Source: Streptomyces camelliae
GTDB lineage: Bacteria > Actinomycetota > Actinomycetes > Streptomycetales > Streptomycetaceae
Assembly (NCBI RefSeq): GCF_027625935.1
Contig: NZ_CP115300.1
Coordinates: 2,294,001 to 2,358,000 of the forward strand
Reading direction: 5' to 3'
Length of the DNA: 64,000 nt
The notes below the pieces were generated by a model. It was not told the DNA's origin and did not search any database. It worked only from the letters and a program-made list of their open reading frames with translations. How positions within the stretch are numbered: position 1 is the first letter of the stretch; each line of letters begins with the position of its first letter. Below, one piece after another: positions 39,264-48,282 of this stretch. A program made the translations under genes and the position numbers.

Positions 39264-39297
39264 TGGAATTCTATACGACCTCCTGAATTTCTATACA
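39264..39297. promoter_or_regulatory. Tandem ARG-box-like sites
   Basis: TGGAATTCTATACG (39264-39277) and TGAATTTCTATACA (39284-39297) are imperfect palindromes of the TGnAT-n4-ATnCA type, 20 bases apart, as ArgR hexamers usually require. They lie in the arcA-arcB gap and each is followed by a CCTCCTG block. Confidence 0.6.
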
Positions 39298-39326
39298 GCC
39301 TCCTGGCGTCCGCTTCATCACACCGG

Positions 39327-40550
39327 TCAGACCGGGTCCCGCTGCACCGGGCAGCTCATGCACCGGGGGCCGCCGCGGCCCCGCCCCAGCTCACTGCCCG
39401 GGATCTCGATCACCTCGACACCCTGCTTGCGCAGATGGGTGTTGGTGGTGGCGTTGCGCTCGTAGGCGATGACGACGCCGGGTTCGACGGCGAGCACGTT
39501 GCAACCGTCGTCCCACTGCTCGCGTTCGGCTGCGTGCACGTCCTGGGTGGCGGTCAATACCCGGATCTCACCGAGGCCGAGGGCGGCGGCGATGGCGCGG
39601 TGCATGTGCTCCGGGGGATGATCGGTCACCTTCAGCTCCCGCTCGCCGACGCCCGGCTCGATGGTGTACGAGCGCAGCATGCCGAGGCCCGCGTACTGGG
39701 TGAAGGTGTCGCCGTCGACCATGGTCATCACGGTGTCCAGGTGCATGAAGGCGCGCCGCTTGGGCATGTCGAGCGCGACGATGGTGCGCGCGGAGCCGGC
39801 CGCGAACAGCTGGTGGGCCAGCATCTCCACGGCCTGCGGGGTGGTGCGCTCGCTCATGCCGACCAGGACGGCGCCGTTGCCGATCACCAGGACGTCACCG
39901 CCCTCGATGGTGGAGGGGTGGTCGGCCTGGCCCTGCGACCAGACATGGAACGTTTCGTCACGGAACAGCGGGTGATGCCGGTAGATCGCCTCGAAGTGGA
40001 CGGTCTCGCGCTGCCGGGCGGGCAGCCGCATGGCGTTGATGGCGACCCCGTCGTAGATCCAGGCGGAGGTGTCACGGGTGAAGAGGTGGTTGGGCAGGGG
40101 GCCGAGGAGGAAGTCGTCGAGGTCCATCACATGGAAGCGGACGGACGTCGGCTCCGGGTGCGCCGCAAGGAACTCCCGCTTGGTCATGCCGCCCACGAGC
40201 GCCTCGGCCAGCTCCCGCGCGGGCAGGGCGGCGAACGCGGCGCGCAGATGGTCGGTGGCGAGGGGGCCGTACTCCTTCTCATGGAAGACCCGGTCGAGGA
40301 CGAGCGCGCGGGCCTCGGGCAGCTGGAGGGTCTCGGTGAGCAGGTCGCCGAAGAGGTGGACCGCGACTCCGCGGTCCCGCAGGACGTCGGCGAACCCGTC
40401 GTGCTCGGCACGCGCCCGGCGCACCCACAGCACGTCGTCGAAGAGAAGGGCGTCCTTGTTGCTCGGGGTGAGCCTTTTGAGCTCCAGGTCGGGCCGGTGC
40501 AGGATCACGCGGCGCAGCCGCCCGGCCTCGGAGTCGACACGGTAGGTCAT
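39327..40550 (-). CDS. arcA: Arginine deiminase
   Basis: 407 aa. Guanidino-group modifying enzyme fold: [32 protein letters not shown] and the catalytic Cys near the C-terminus in [14 protein letters not shown]. Converts arginine to citrulline and ammonia. ATG 40550 was chosen since GGAGG lies 2-6 bases upstream and the family begins [14 protein letters not shown]; a longer frame from 40583 is less likely. Confidence 0.92.
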   Translation of the reverse strand: MTYRVDSEAGRLRRVILHRPDLELKRLTPSNKDALLFDDVLWVRRARAEHDGFADVLRDRGVAVHLFGDLLTETLQLPEARALVLDRVFHEKEYGPLATDHLRAAFAALPARELAEALVGGMTKREFLAAHPEPTSVRFHVMDLDDFLLGPLPNHLFTRDTSAWIYDGVAINAMRLPARQRETVHFEAIYRHHPLFRDETFHVWSQGQADHPSTIEGGDVLVIGNGAVLVGMSERTTPQAVEMLAHQLFAAGSARTIVALDMPKRRAFMHLDTVMTMVDGDTFTQYAGLGMLRSYTIEPGVGERELKVTDHPPEHMHRAIAAALGLGEIRVLTATQDVHAAEREQWDDGCNVLAVEPGVVIAYERNATTNTHLRKQGVEVIEIPGSELGRGRGGPRCMSCPVQRDPV

Positions 40551-40625
40551 GCCTCCATCCTGGCCGCAGCCGACCGGGTTCACGCCCTTGTCGCCGGTTT
40601 CTGCCGCTTCTTGTTCGCCCAGCTT

Positions 40626-40666
40626 TTCTCGTCCTATTGACGAGAAGCAGAGTCTCCGCTTATCGT
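40626..40666 (+). promoter_or_regulatory. Promoter with overlapping palindrome before the SPFH gene
   Basis: TTGACG (40637-40642), an 18-base spacer and TATCGT (40661-40666) form a good promoter 28 bases before the ATG. A perfect 8-base inverted repeat TTCTCGTC-N5-GACGAGAA (40626-40646) covers the -35, suggesting repressor control. Confidence 0.55.
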
Positions 40667-40693
40667 CGCGATGACGAAAAAAGAGGGGGTTCC

Positions 40694-41872
40694 ATGGCCG
40701 ACATCACCCGGCGCCTGGGCTGGCGTCATCTGCGCGGGGCGCCCACGGCGCACATCCGGCACCACCGGCGCGGGACGCTGCTGCACGACGGGCCGGGGCT
40801 CAGCTTCTGGTTCCGTGCGCTCACCGCGGCGATCTCCGAAGTCCCGGTCGACGACCGGGAGTTGGCGATGACCTTCCATGCCCGTACGGCCGACTTCCAG
40901 GACGTGTCCGTGCAGGCGACCGTCACCTACCGCGTCGCCGATCCGGCCGTGGCCGCCGCCCGCCTGGACTTCTCCGTCGACCCGGACACCGGCGCCTGGC
41001 GCGGCACACCGCTGGAGCAGCTGGGCACCCTCCTGACCGAGACCGCGCAGCAGCACGCGCTGGACGTCCTGGCGCGTACGCCGCTCGCGGCCGCGCTGGC
41101 CGACGGCGTCACGGCGGTGCGCGAGCGGGTCGCGGCCGGACTCGGTGCCGAGCCGCGGCTGCCCGCCACCGGCATCGAGGTGGTCGCCGTCCGCGTGATG
41201 GCGCTCAGACCGGAGCCGGAGGTGGAGCGCGCCCTGCGCACACCGGCCCGGGAGCAGATCCAGCAGGAGGCCGACCGGGCGACCTACGAGCGCCGGGCCG
41301 TGGCCGTCGAGCGGGAGCGGACCATCGCCGAGAACGAGCTGGCCAGCCGCATCGAACTCGCCCGCCGCGAAGAGCAGTTGGTCGAACAGCGGGGCACCAA
41401 CGCCCGGCGCGAGGCCGAGGAGCAGGCCGCGGCGGACGCGGTACACGCGCAGGCGGAGGCGTCCCGGAAGGTCCGGCTGGCCGACGCCGAGGCACAGCGG
41501 ACGGAACGGCTGGCCCGGGCGGAGGCCGCCCGGGCGGTCGAACTGGCCGAGGCCGAAGCACGGCGTACCGAGCGGCTGGGCCAGGCCGAGGCCGCGCGTA
41601 CGGTGGCGCTCGCCGAGGCCGAGGCGGCGAAGGCCGTCCGGCTGGCGCGGGTGGAGGCCGACGCGGCGCGAGAGGTCGGGGCGGCACGGGCCGAGGCCCA
41701 GGCGGCCTGGCTGCGGGTGCACACCGAGGCCGGGATCGACGGGGCGACGACCCTGCGCGCGCTGACCGCCGACCGGCTGGCGGAGAACCTGCCGCGCATC
41801 GACAGCGTGACCGTCGCACCGGACGTGCTGACCGGGCTGCTCACCCGGCTCACGCCCGGAGAGCCGGCATGA
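40694..41872 (+). CDS. SPFH/band-7 domain coiled-coil protein
   Basis: 392 aa without a signal peptide or membrane helix. Residues 30-190 form an SPFH-like domain ([35 protein letters not shown] in pieces). Residues 200-345 are a long Ala/Glu/Arg coiled coil with repeats of the type [28 protein letters not shown] precedes the ATG. It may scaffold a complex with the coupled downstream products. Stomatin/flotillin-like, function unknown. Confidence 0.85.
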   Translation: MADITRRLGWRHLRGAPTAHIRHHRRGTLLHDGPGLSFWFRALTAAISEVPVDDRELAMTFHARTADFQDVSVQATVTYRVADPAVAAARLDFSVDPDTGAWRGTPLEQLGTLLTETAQQHALDVLARTPLAAALADGVTAVRERVAAGLGAEPRLPATGIEVVAVRVMALRPEPEVERALRTPAREQIQQEADRATYERRAVAVERERTIAENELASRIELARREEQLVEQRGTNARREAEEQAAADAVHAQAEASRKVRLADAEAQRTERLARAEAARAVELAEAEARRTERLGQAEAARTVALAEAEAAKAVRLARVEADAAREVGAARAEAQAAWLRVHTEAGIDGATTLRALTADRLAENLPRIDSVTVAPDVLTGLLTRLTPGEPA

Positions 41873-42270
41873 TCCGCACTCCGCCGCCGGGCGCCGGGCG
41901 CGCCCCGCGGGCCGGCCGGACGCCCGGTACCCCGCCGCCGCCCGCCGGGCACGCCCCGAGAACAGGCCAGACGCCCGACACCCCGCCACCACCCACCCGG
42001 CACGCCCCGAGAACAGGCCAGACGCCCGACACCCCGCCACCACCCACCGGGCGGGCCCCGGGGGGCGGCCGTACGCCCGGCACCCCGCCGCGGCCCGGGG
42101 CCGGCCCGGTGGCCGTCGCCTCGCTCACCCGGGCGGTCACCCGCTGCGGTTCTGCCTCGACCTCGACGCCTCGCTCACGTCCCCCGGCGGCAGACTCCGC
42201 TTCGGCACGCACCATTCCCCGCAGCACAGCCCCGAGCAGGCCCGGGCCCACCCCCGGAGCAACCCGATGA
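41869..42270 (+). CDS. Proline-rich reading frame with possible frame switch
   Basis: 133 codons joined to both neighbours by ATGA overlaps. Residues 1-85 are Pro/Thr/Gly/Arg repeats including a 17-residue unit (HAPRTGQTPDTPPPPTR) present twice. After about base 42140 third positions in this frame become A/T-rich, while the frame of the downstream gene becomes strongly G/C3 and encodes HPLRFCLDLDASL and RLRFGTHHSPQHSPEQ. So the tail as read is probably wrong: a frameshift, or an N-terminal part of the next protein. Function unknown. Confidence 0.4.
   Translation: MIRTPPPGAGRAPRAGRTPGTPPPPAGHAPRTGQTPDTPPPPTRHAPRTGQTPDTPPPPTGRAPGGGRTPGTPPRPGAGPVAVASLTRAVTRCGSASTSTPRSRPPAADSASARTIPRSTAPSRPGPTPGATR
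41950..42051 (+). repeat. Two 51-bp tandem repeats
   Basis: Two nearly identical 51-base units (41950-42000 and 42001-42051), with further degenerate copies on both sides. They encode the 17-residue proline-rich unit. Confidence 0.85.
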
Positions 42271-43166
42271 GCCTCGCCCCGCGTGCCGTGCTGGTCCACC
42301 GCACCACGGAGTACGAGGAGCTGGTCGCCCGGCACGGCACGCACGGCCAGGCCGCGTTCTTCCTCGCCTCCCGGGGCCGGGACATCGAGGAGGTCGCCGC
42401 GCGCCACCGCCGGGCCCGCGCCGCGCTGGCCGAGGTGACCTCGGCGGTGCCGTTGACGTGGCGTCAGGCACGGGTGGAACGGGGCGACCTGGACCGGTTC
42501 CTGTTCGCACCCGAGGACGTGGTCGTGGTGATCGGGCAGGACGGGCTGGTCGCGAACGCCGCCAAGTACCTGACCGGCCAGCCGGTGATCGGCATCGACA
42601 CCGACCCCGGCCGCAACCCGGGTGTGCTGGTACGGCACCGGCCCGGCGACGCGGCCAGGGTGCTGGCCTCCGCGGGCGGTTCGGGCTCTTCGGTGGACGA
42701 ACTCACCATGGTGGAGGCCGTCGCCGACGACACCCAGCGGCTCCTGGCGCTCAACGAGATCTTCCTGGGCACGGCCGGTCATCAGACCGCCCGATACCGC
42801 CTGGGCCTGGAGGACGACGGGGGTGTCGTCGAGGCCCAGGCTTCCTCCGGGGTGCTGGTGGGAACCGGCACCGGCGCGACCGGCTGGCTCCGCTCCGTGT
42901 GGCAGGAGCGGGGCAGCCGGATCGCGCTGCCCTCCCCCACCGAGGACCGGCTGGTGTGGTTCGTCCGCGAGGCCTGGCCGTCACCGGCCACCGGGACGAG
43001 CCTGGTGGCCGGCGAACTCGCGGCCTCGGCGGGGCTGACGGTCACCGTCGAGTCCGACCGCCTCATCGCCTTCGGCGACGGCATCGAGACGGACGCGCTC
43101 CAGCTGACCTGGGGGCAGACGGTCCGCGTCGGGGTGTGCGAGCAGCGGCTGCGGCTGGTGGGGTAG
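42267..43166 (+). CDS. NAD-kinase-like protein
   Basis: 299 aa. It shows the diacylglycerol/NAD kinase fold: FAPEDVVVVIGQDGLVANAA (GGDG variant, here GQDG), ALNEIFLG (NE motif) and VLVGTGTGATGWLRSV. The GGDG Gly to Gln change makes activity uncertain, so it may be a nucleotide sensor rather than NADP-forming enzyme. CGGAG lies 6 bases before the ATG. The gene is third in the SPFH operon and ends 15 bases from the convergent pnkp. Confidence 0.75.
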   Translation: MSLAPRAVLVHRTTEYEELVARHGTHGQAAFFLASRGRDIEEVAARHRRARAALAEVTSAVPLTWRQARVERGDLDRFLFAPEDVVVVIGQDGLVANAAKYLTGQPVIGIDTDPGRNPGVLVRHRPGDAARVLASAGGSGSSVDELTMVEAVADDTQRLLALNEIFLGTAGHQTARYRLGLEDDGGVVEAQASSGVLVGTGTGATGWLRSVWQERGSRIALPSPTEDRLVWFVREAWPSPATGTSLVAGELAASAGLTVTVESDRLIAFGDGIETDALQLTWGQTVRVGVCEQRLRLVG

Positions 43167-43181
43167 CCGCCCCCGCGCGGG

Positions 43182-45722
43182 CTACAGCCGCGGGTCCACC
43201 GGCTCCGACTCCAGGGCCAGCACCCCGAACACGGCCTCGTGCACCCGCCACAGCGGCTCCCCGTCGGCGAGCCGGTCCAGCGCCTCCAGGCCGAGGGCGT
43301 ACTCGCGCAGGGCGAGGGACCGCTTGTGGTTCAGGAACCGCCCCCGCAGCCGGGCCAGGTTGTCCGGCCGGGTGTACTCGGGGCCGTAGATGATCCGCAG
43401 GTACTCCCGGCCCCGGCACTTGATGCCGGGCTGGACCAGCCTGCCGTCGCCGTCCCGGACGAGCGCGCCGAGCGGCTTGACCACCATGCCCTCGCCGCCG
43501 CGGCCGGTCATCTCCAGCCACCAGTCGACGCCCGCGCGGACCGACTCCGCCTCGCCGGTGTCGACGTACAGCCTTCTGGTGGTCTGCAGCAGTCCGGTGC
43601 CGTCGTGCTCCACCAGCCTGTCGAGCAGGGCCAGTTGCTCGTCGTGCGGCAGCGTGGCGAGGCTGCGGCCCTGGACGGCCAGCAGCTGGAAGGGGGCCAG
43701 GCGTACGCCGTCCAGGCCGTCGGTGGTCCAGCAGTAGCGGCGGTAGGCGCCGGTGAACGCGGCCGCGTCGGCGGCGCGTTCGCGCTGGCGGTCCAGCAGG
43801 CCGCCCAGGTCGGTGCCGCGCGCCGCGGCGGCCTCCAGGGCGGCCAGCGCGCCCGGGAACACCGCGCCCGCGGCCGCGCCCACGGCCGCGTACTGACCGC
43901 GCAGCAGACCCGAGGCCTTCAGCGACCACGGCATCAGCTCGGCGTCCAACAGCAGCCAGTCCGTGGCCAGTTCGTCCCAGAGCCCGGCGCCCCCGATCGC
44001 CGAGCGCAGCCGGCCGAGGATCTCCTCGGTCATCCGCTCGTCGTCGAAGAACGGCCGCCCGGTGCGGGTGTAGAGGAAACCCGTGGGTCCATCCACCCCG
44101 AACCGCCGCGCGGCAGCCGCCGCGTCCCGGCACACGAGGGCCACGGCCCGCGAGCCCATGTGCTTCTCCTCGCACACGACCCGCTCGACCCCGTCCCGCG
44201 CGTACTGCGCGAAGGCCTCCGCCGGATGCTCCAGGTACCCCTCGATCTGCGATGTCGCCGTAGGCGCCATGGTCGGCGGCAGATACGGCAGCAGTCGCGG
44301 GTCGATCGCGAACCGGCTCATGACCTCCAGGGCCGCCGCCGCGTTCTCCTCGCGCACCGCGACCCTGCCCGCGTGCCGGGTCTCCACGGCCCTGCGGCCG
44401 TACACGTCGGCCAGGTCCAGCGGCCGGCCGTCGTGCCCGCCGGGCGCCTCGGAGCGCAGCGGCCTCGTCGGCTCGTACCAGACCCGCTCGGCCGGTACGT
44501 CCACCAGCTCGCGCTCCGGCCAGCGCAGCGCGGTGAGCTTGCCGCCGAAGACGGCGCCGGTGTCCAGGCAGATGGTGTTGTTGAGCCAGGTCGCCTCCGG
44601 CACCGGGGTGTGCCCGTAGACGACGGCCGCGCGGCCCCGGTAGTCCTCCGCCCAGGGATAGCGCACCGGCAGTCCGAACTCGTCGGTCTCGCCGGTGGTG
44701 TCGCCGTACAGAGCGTGCGAGCGGACCCGGCCGGAGGTGCGGCCGTGGTACTTCTCGGGCAGGCCGGCGTGGCAGACGACCAGCTTGCCGCCGTCGAGGA
44801 CGTAGTGGCTGACCAGCCCGTCCAGGAAACGGCGCACCTCGGCCCGGAACTCCTCGCTCTCGCCCTCCATCTGGGCGATGGTCTCGGCGAGCCCGTGGGT
44901 GTGCTGGACCTTGCGGCCCTTGAGATGACGGCCGTACTTGTTCTCGTGGTTGCCCGGCACGCACAGCGCGTTGCCGGAGCCGACCATCGACATCACCCGG
45001 CGCAGCACGCCCGGGGAGTCGGGGCCACGGTCGACCAGGTCGCCGACGAAGACGGCGGTACGGCCCTCGGGGTGCACGCCGTCCGCGTAGCCCAACTTGG
45101 CCAGCAGGGACTCCAGTTCGGCGGCGCAGCCGTGGATGTCGCCGATGATGTCGAACGGGCCGGTGAGGTGCGTGAGGTCGTTGAAGCGCTTCTCGGTGAC
45201 GACGGTGGCGGCGTCGACCTCCGCGACTCCGCGCAGGACGTGCACCTTGCGGAAGCCCTCGCGCTCCAAGTGCCGGACGGAGCGGCGCAGTTCGCGGATG
45301 TGCCGCTGGATGACCCGGCGGGGCATGTCGGCGCGGTCGGTGCGGGCCGCGTTGCGCTCGGCACACACCTCCTCGGGCACGTCGAGCACGATGGCGATGG
45401 GCAGCACGTCGTACGTCCGCGCCAGCTCGATCAGCTGCCGCCGGCTGTCCTGCTGCACGCTGGTGGCGTCCACGACCGTGCGGCGGCCGGCGGCCAGCCG
45501 CTTGCCGGCGATGTAGTGCAGCACGTCGAAGGCGTCCCGGGTCGCGCTCTGGTCGTTCTCGTCGTCGGAGACGAGGCCGCGGCAGAAGTCGGAGGAGATC
45601 ACCTCGGTGGGCTTGAAGTGCCGTCGGGCGAAGGTGGACTTGCCGGAGCCGGAGGCGCCGACGAGGACGACGAGGGAGAGGTCGGTGACGGGGAGGACCC
45701 GTCCGTCGGTCTTGCCGGTCAT
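43182..45722 (-). CDS. pnkp: Polynucleotide kinase-phosphatase-ligase Pnkp
   Basis: 846 aa three-module RNA repair enzyme. Kinase: P-loop GASGSGKST (22-30). Phosphatase: calcineurin-type motifs GDIHGC, VGDLVDRGPDS, PGNHENK and VYGHTP. Ligase-like adenylyltransferase: motif I EEKHMGSRAV with the lysine, and further motifs including GEGMVVKP. Bacterial Pnkp heals and, with Hen1, seals ribotoxin-cut RNA. ATG 45722 overlaps the hen1 stop as ATGA. All modules look intact. Confidence 0.95.
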   Translation of the reverse strand: MTGKTDGRVLPVTDLSLVVLVGASGSGKSTFARRHFKPTEVISSDFCRGLVSDDENDQSATRDAFDVLHYIAGKRLAAGRRTVVDATSVQQDSRRQLIELARTYDVLPIAIVLDVPEEVCAERNAARTDRADMPRRVIQRHIRELRRSVRHLEREGFRKVHVLRGVAEVDAATVVTEKRFNDLTHLTGPFDIIGDIHGCAAELESLLAKLGYADGVHPEGRTAVFVGDLVDRGPDSPGVLRRVMSMVGSGNALCVPGNHENKYGRHLKGRKVQHTHGLAETIAQMEGESEEFRAEVRRFLDGLVSHYVLDGGKLVVCHAGLPEKYHGRTSGRVRSHALYGDTTGETDEFGLPVRYPWAEDYRGRAAVVYGHTPVPEATWLNNTICLDTGAVFGGKLTALRWPERELVDVPAERVWYEPTRPLRSEAPGGHDGRPLDLADVYGRRAVETRHAGRVAVREENAAAALEVMSRFAIDPRLLPYLPPTMAPTATSQIEGYLEHPAEAFAQYARDGVERVVCEEKHMGSRAVALVCRDAAAAARRFGVDGPTGFLYTRTGRPFFDDERMTEEILGRLRSAIGGAGLWDELATDWLLLDAELMPWSLKASGLLRGQYAAVGAAAGAVFPGALAALEAAAARGTDLGGLLDRQRERAADAAAFTGAYRRYCWTTDGLDGVRLAPFQLLAVQGRSLATLPHDEQLALLDRLVEHDGTGLLQTTRRLYVDTGEAESVRAGVDWWLEMTGRGGEGMVVKPLGALVRDGDGRLVQPGIKCRGREYLRIIYGPEYTRPDNLARLRGRFLNHKRSLALREYALGLEALDRLADGEPLWRVHEAVFGVLALESEPVDPRL

Positions 45723-47194
45723 GCCGCCTTCGCCTCCTTCGCGCCGAGCGTGGGTGTGATCATTTCGAATACGGCCATCTGGGTGGGCGGTCCGACCTCG
45801 GGGTCGTCCGGTCCCACGGCGACGAACTCGACCTCGTAGCCGTGGAGTCCGGCGATGCGGCCGGCCCAGGCGCGGAACTCCTCGCGGGTCCACTCGAAGC
45901 GGTGGTCGCCGTGCCGGACATGGCCGGCCGGCAGGGTCTCCCAGCGGACGTTGTACTCGACGTTCGGGGTGGTCACGAGGACCGTGCGGGGGCGGGCCGC
46001 GCCGAACACCGCGTACTCCAGGGCGGGCAGCCGGGGCAGGTCGAGGTGCTCGATCACCTCGCTGAGCACGGCCGCGTCGTAGCCCTTCAGACGCTTGTCG
46101 GTGTAGGCGAGGGAGCCCTGCAGGAGCCGGACCCGGGAGGCCTGCCGCTCCCCCATGCGGTCCAGCTTCAGCCGGCGCGCGGCGATCGTGAGGGCCCGCG
46201 CGGACACGTCGAGTCCGACGATCTCCGTGAACCGCGGGTCCTTCAGCAGCTCCCGCACCAACTCGCCCTGTCCGCAGCCGAGATCGAGCACCCGGGCGGC
46301 GCCGTGGGCGCGCAGCGCTGCGAGGATCGCCGCCCGGCGCTGGACGGCGAGCGGGGTCGGCTTCTCCTCGGTCTCCGTCTCCTCGGCGACCGCGTTGTCG
46401 ATCTCCTCGACCTCGCTGTCGTCGGCCTCGGCGAGCCGGACCAGCTCCAGCCGCTCGGTCGCCTGCCGGGCCAGCGACCAGCGGCGGGTGAGATACCGGG
46501 TGGTGATGAGCCGCTGTTCGGGGTGTCCGGGCAGCCAGCCCTCGCCCGCGCGCAGCAGTTTGTCGACCTCGTCGGAGGCGACCCAGTAGTGCTTGGCGTC
46601 GTCGAGGACCGGCAGCAGCACGTACAGATGGCGCAGCGCCTCGGCAAGGGTCAGCTTCTCCGACTCCAGGACGAGCCGGACGTAGCGCGAGTCGCCCCAC
46701 TCGGGGAACTCGGTGTCGAGCGGCACCGGCTCGGCGGACACCGTCCAGCCGAGGGGCTCGAAGAGCCGGTGCACGAGACCCGGACCGCCCCGTGCGGGCA
46801 GGGCGGGCACCTCGATGCGCAAGTGCCGTGTCTGACCAGGGAGTTCGGGACGGGCGGCGCACACCCCGCGCACGGCGCTGGAGAAGACACCGCTCAGCGC
46901 GACCGCGAGCAGCGAGGAGGCCGCGTAGGGGCGGTCGTTGACGTACTGCGCGAGCGCCGCGTCGGGCGCGCCGCCACGGCCCTTGCCCTTGCCGCGCCGG
47001 ACCAGCGCGACCGTGTCGATCTCCAGCAGCAGCGCGGCCGTGCAGCGCTGATCGTCCGCCTCCGGGTAGAAGACATGGGCGATGCCGTAGGACGTGGAGA
47101 ACTTCTGCGCCTTGCCGGGGTGCTTGTGCAGCAGGTATCCCAGGTCGGTGGCCGGGTGGGCGGCGTCGCCGCGCGTCGAGATCGTCAGGAACAC
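45719..47194 (-). CDS. hen1: RNA 3'-terminal ribose 2'-O-methyltransferase Hen1
   Basis: 491 aa. The N-terminal ~240 residues are the bacterial Hen1 domain that completes the ligase heterotetramer (MFLTISTRGDAAHPATDLGY start, GTG codon). The C-terminal methyltransferase has VLDLGCGQGELVRELL, the metal site SEVIEHLD with the later His of HGDHRFEW. It methylates the 2'-OH of the break before Pnkp seals, protecting the repaired junction from recutting. First gene of the two-gene operon. Confidence 0.95.
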   Translation of the reverse strand: MFLTISTRGDAAHPATDLGYLLHKHPGKAQKFSTSYGIAHVFYPEADDQRCTAALLLEIDTVALVRRGKGKGRGGAPDAALAQYVNDRPYAASSLLAVALSGVFSSAVRGVCAARPELPGQTRHLRIEVPALPARGGPGLVHRLFEPLGWTVSAEPVPLDTEFPEWGDSRYVRLVLESEKLTLAEALRHLYVLLPVLDDAKHYWVASDEVDKLLRAGEGWLPGHPEQRLITTRYLTRRWSLARQATERLELVRLAEADDSEVEEIDNAVAEETETEEKPTPLAVQRRAAILAALRAHGAARVLDLGCGQGELVRELLKDPRFTEIVGLDVSARALTIAARRLKLDRMGERQASRVRLLQGSLAYTDKRLKGYDAAVLSEVIEHLDLPRLPALEYAVFGAARPRTVLVTTPNVEYNVRWETLPAGHVRHGDHRFEWTREEFRAWAGRIAGLHGYEVEFVAVGPDDPEVGPPTQMAVFEMITPTLGAKEAKAA

Positions 47195-47246
47195 GCGTCC
47201 GATTGTTCCGGGCTCCCACCCCGGCGACCACCGGTTTTCCCGTTCG

Positions 47247-48185
47247 TCACGACTCCTTGGCGATGATCGTCCGGGCGTTGCGCAGAGCCCGCTCCTGTGT
47301 GGCCCGCAGGTCGTCCAGTTTCTGCTTGTTCCTGTCGATGGCGGCCTTCTGGGTGCGCGTGTCGAGGGCGTGGGCGGCCGGGATGTACCCGGTGTCGAGC
47401 TTGCACCTCGCGTCGGCGGCGGCCGTCTTCTTCTCCTTGGCGGAGGGCTGCTCCGTCCTGTACCAGGCGAAGTCCGCGGCCGCCTTGTCCGGGTCGGAGT
47501 AGTGGAGACCCTGCTTCTTCATGCAGTCCGCCCAGGCGCGGTCGGCCTTCTTCCAGGCCGGGTCCTTCTGGGCCTCCTGGTGGGACTGGTACCAGAGCTG
47601 CATGGCCAGGGAGTCGTAACTCCTGAGGTTCACGATGCCGACCTTCGCCGCCTTGGGCGGAGCGTCGTAGATCGTCCGCATCGCCTGTCCCAGGCAGCCG
47701 CCCTCGGGGATGCGGTGTCCGTGTGTGAGCCGGCTGTCCCCGGGCTGGAACTCGCCGGTGAGGGCGAGGAATTGATCGACGGGCCACTGCCGGCTCTGGG
47801 GGGCGTCCGCCGCCTTGCGGCCGTGGTAACCGTGCTCGGACGCCAGGTCGGGGTCGTCCACTCCGTACGGGCTGTCGTCGCCGAACGCGGTGAGGTCGAG
47901 TGTGCCCGGCCGTTCCGGGTAGGTCGACTCGACGCTCTTGGTGTCGAGCACCGCGAAGCCGGTGAAGCCGAGCCGGACCATGCACGTCTTGGCGAGGATC
48001 CACTGGGCCCTGTCGACGTCCTCGGCGCCGGGCGAGGCCGAGTCCCGGACGTACGCGTGCAGCGGGAAAGCCGCCCTGGTGTTGAGACGGCGGGCCTCGC
48101 CGGCGGGGTCGTCGTCGCCACCGGCGAACTGGCAGGCCGACACGGCGAAGAGGCCGGCGAGGGCGAGAGGCAGGACTTTGCGCAC
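47247..48185 (-). CDS. Lipoprotein of unknown function
   Basis: 312 aa. Signal MRKVLPLALAGLFAVSAC with lipobox Cys18. The mature protein has cysteines in ILAKTCMVRLGF, EGGCLG, WADCMKKQG and ARCKLD, likely forming two disulfides, and ends in a charged helix. Such proteins are frequent in Streptomyces and lack known function. Single gene, 97 bases after the next gene's stop. Confidence 0.75.
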   Translation of the reverse strand: MRKVLPLALAGLFAVSACQFAGGDDDPAGEARRLNTRAAFPLHAYVRDSASPGAEDVDRAQWILAKTCMVRLGFTGFAVLDTKSVESTYPERPGTLDLTAFGDDSPYGVDDPDLASEHGYHGRKAADAPQSRQWPVDQFLALTGEFQPGDSRLTHGHRIPEGGCLGQAMRTIYDAPPKAAKVGIVNLRSYDSLAMQLWYQSHQEAQKDPAWKKADRAWADCMKKQGLHYSDPDKAAADFAWYRTEQPSAKEKKTAAADARCKLDTGYIPAAHALDTRTQKAAIDRNKQKLDDLRATQERALRNARTIIAKES

Positions 48186-48282
48186 GGGGTCATCCGATCA
48201 GGCCCGGATCTTGGGCGCTGTGATGGAGCCCACAGTTCCGCCCTACGTCGTGCACAGCGGTCCCACATCCGGGCGTCCGGCC

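Noticed and set aside
39327..40583. Longer arginine deiminase starting at 40583
   Set aside because: A GGAGG site directly precedes the ATG at 40550 and the family starts there.
41950..42051. Possible CRISPR array
   Set aside because: Only two direct tandem units without spacers; they encode a proline-rich peptide repeat.
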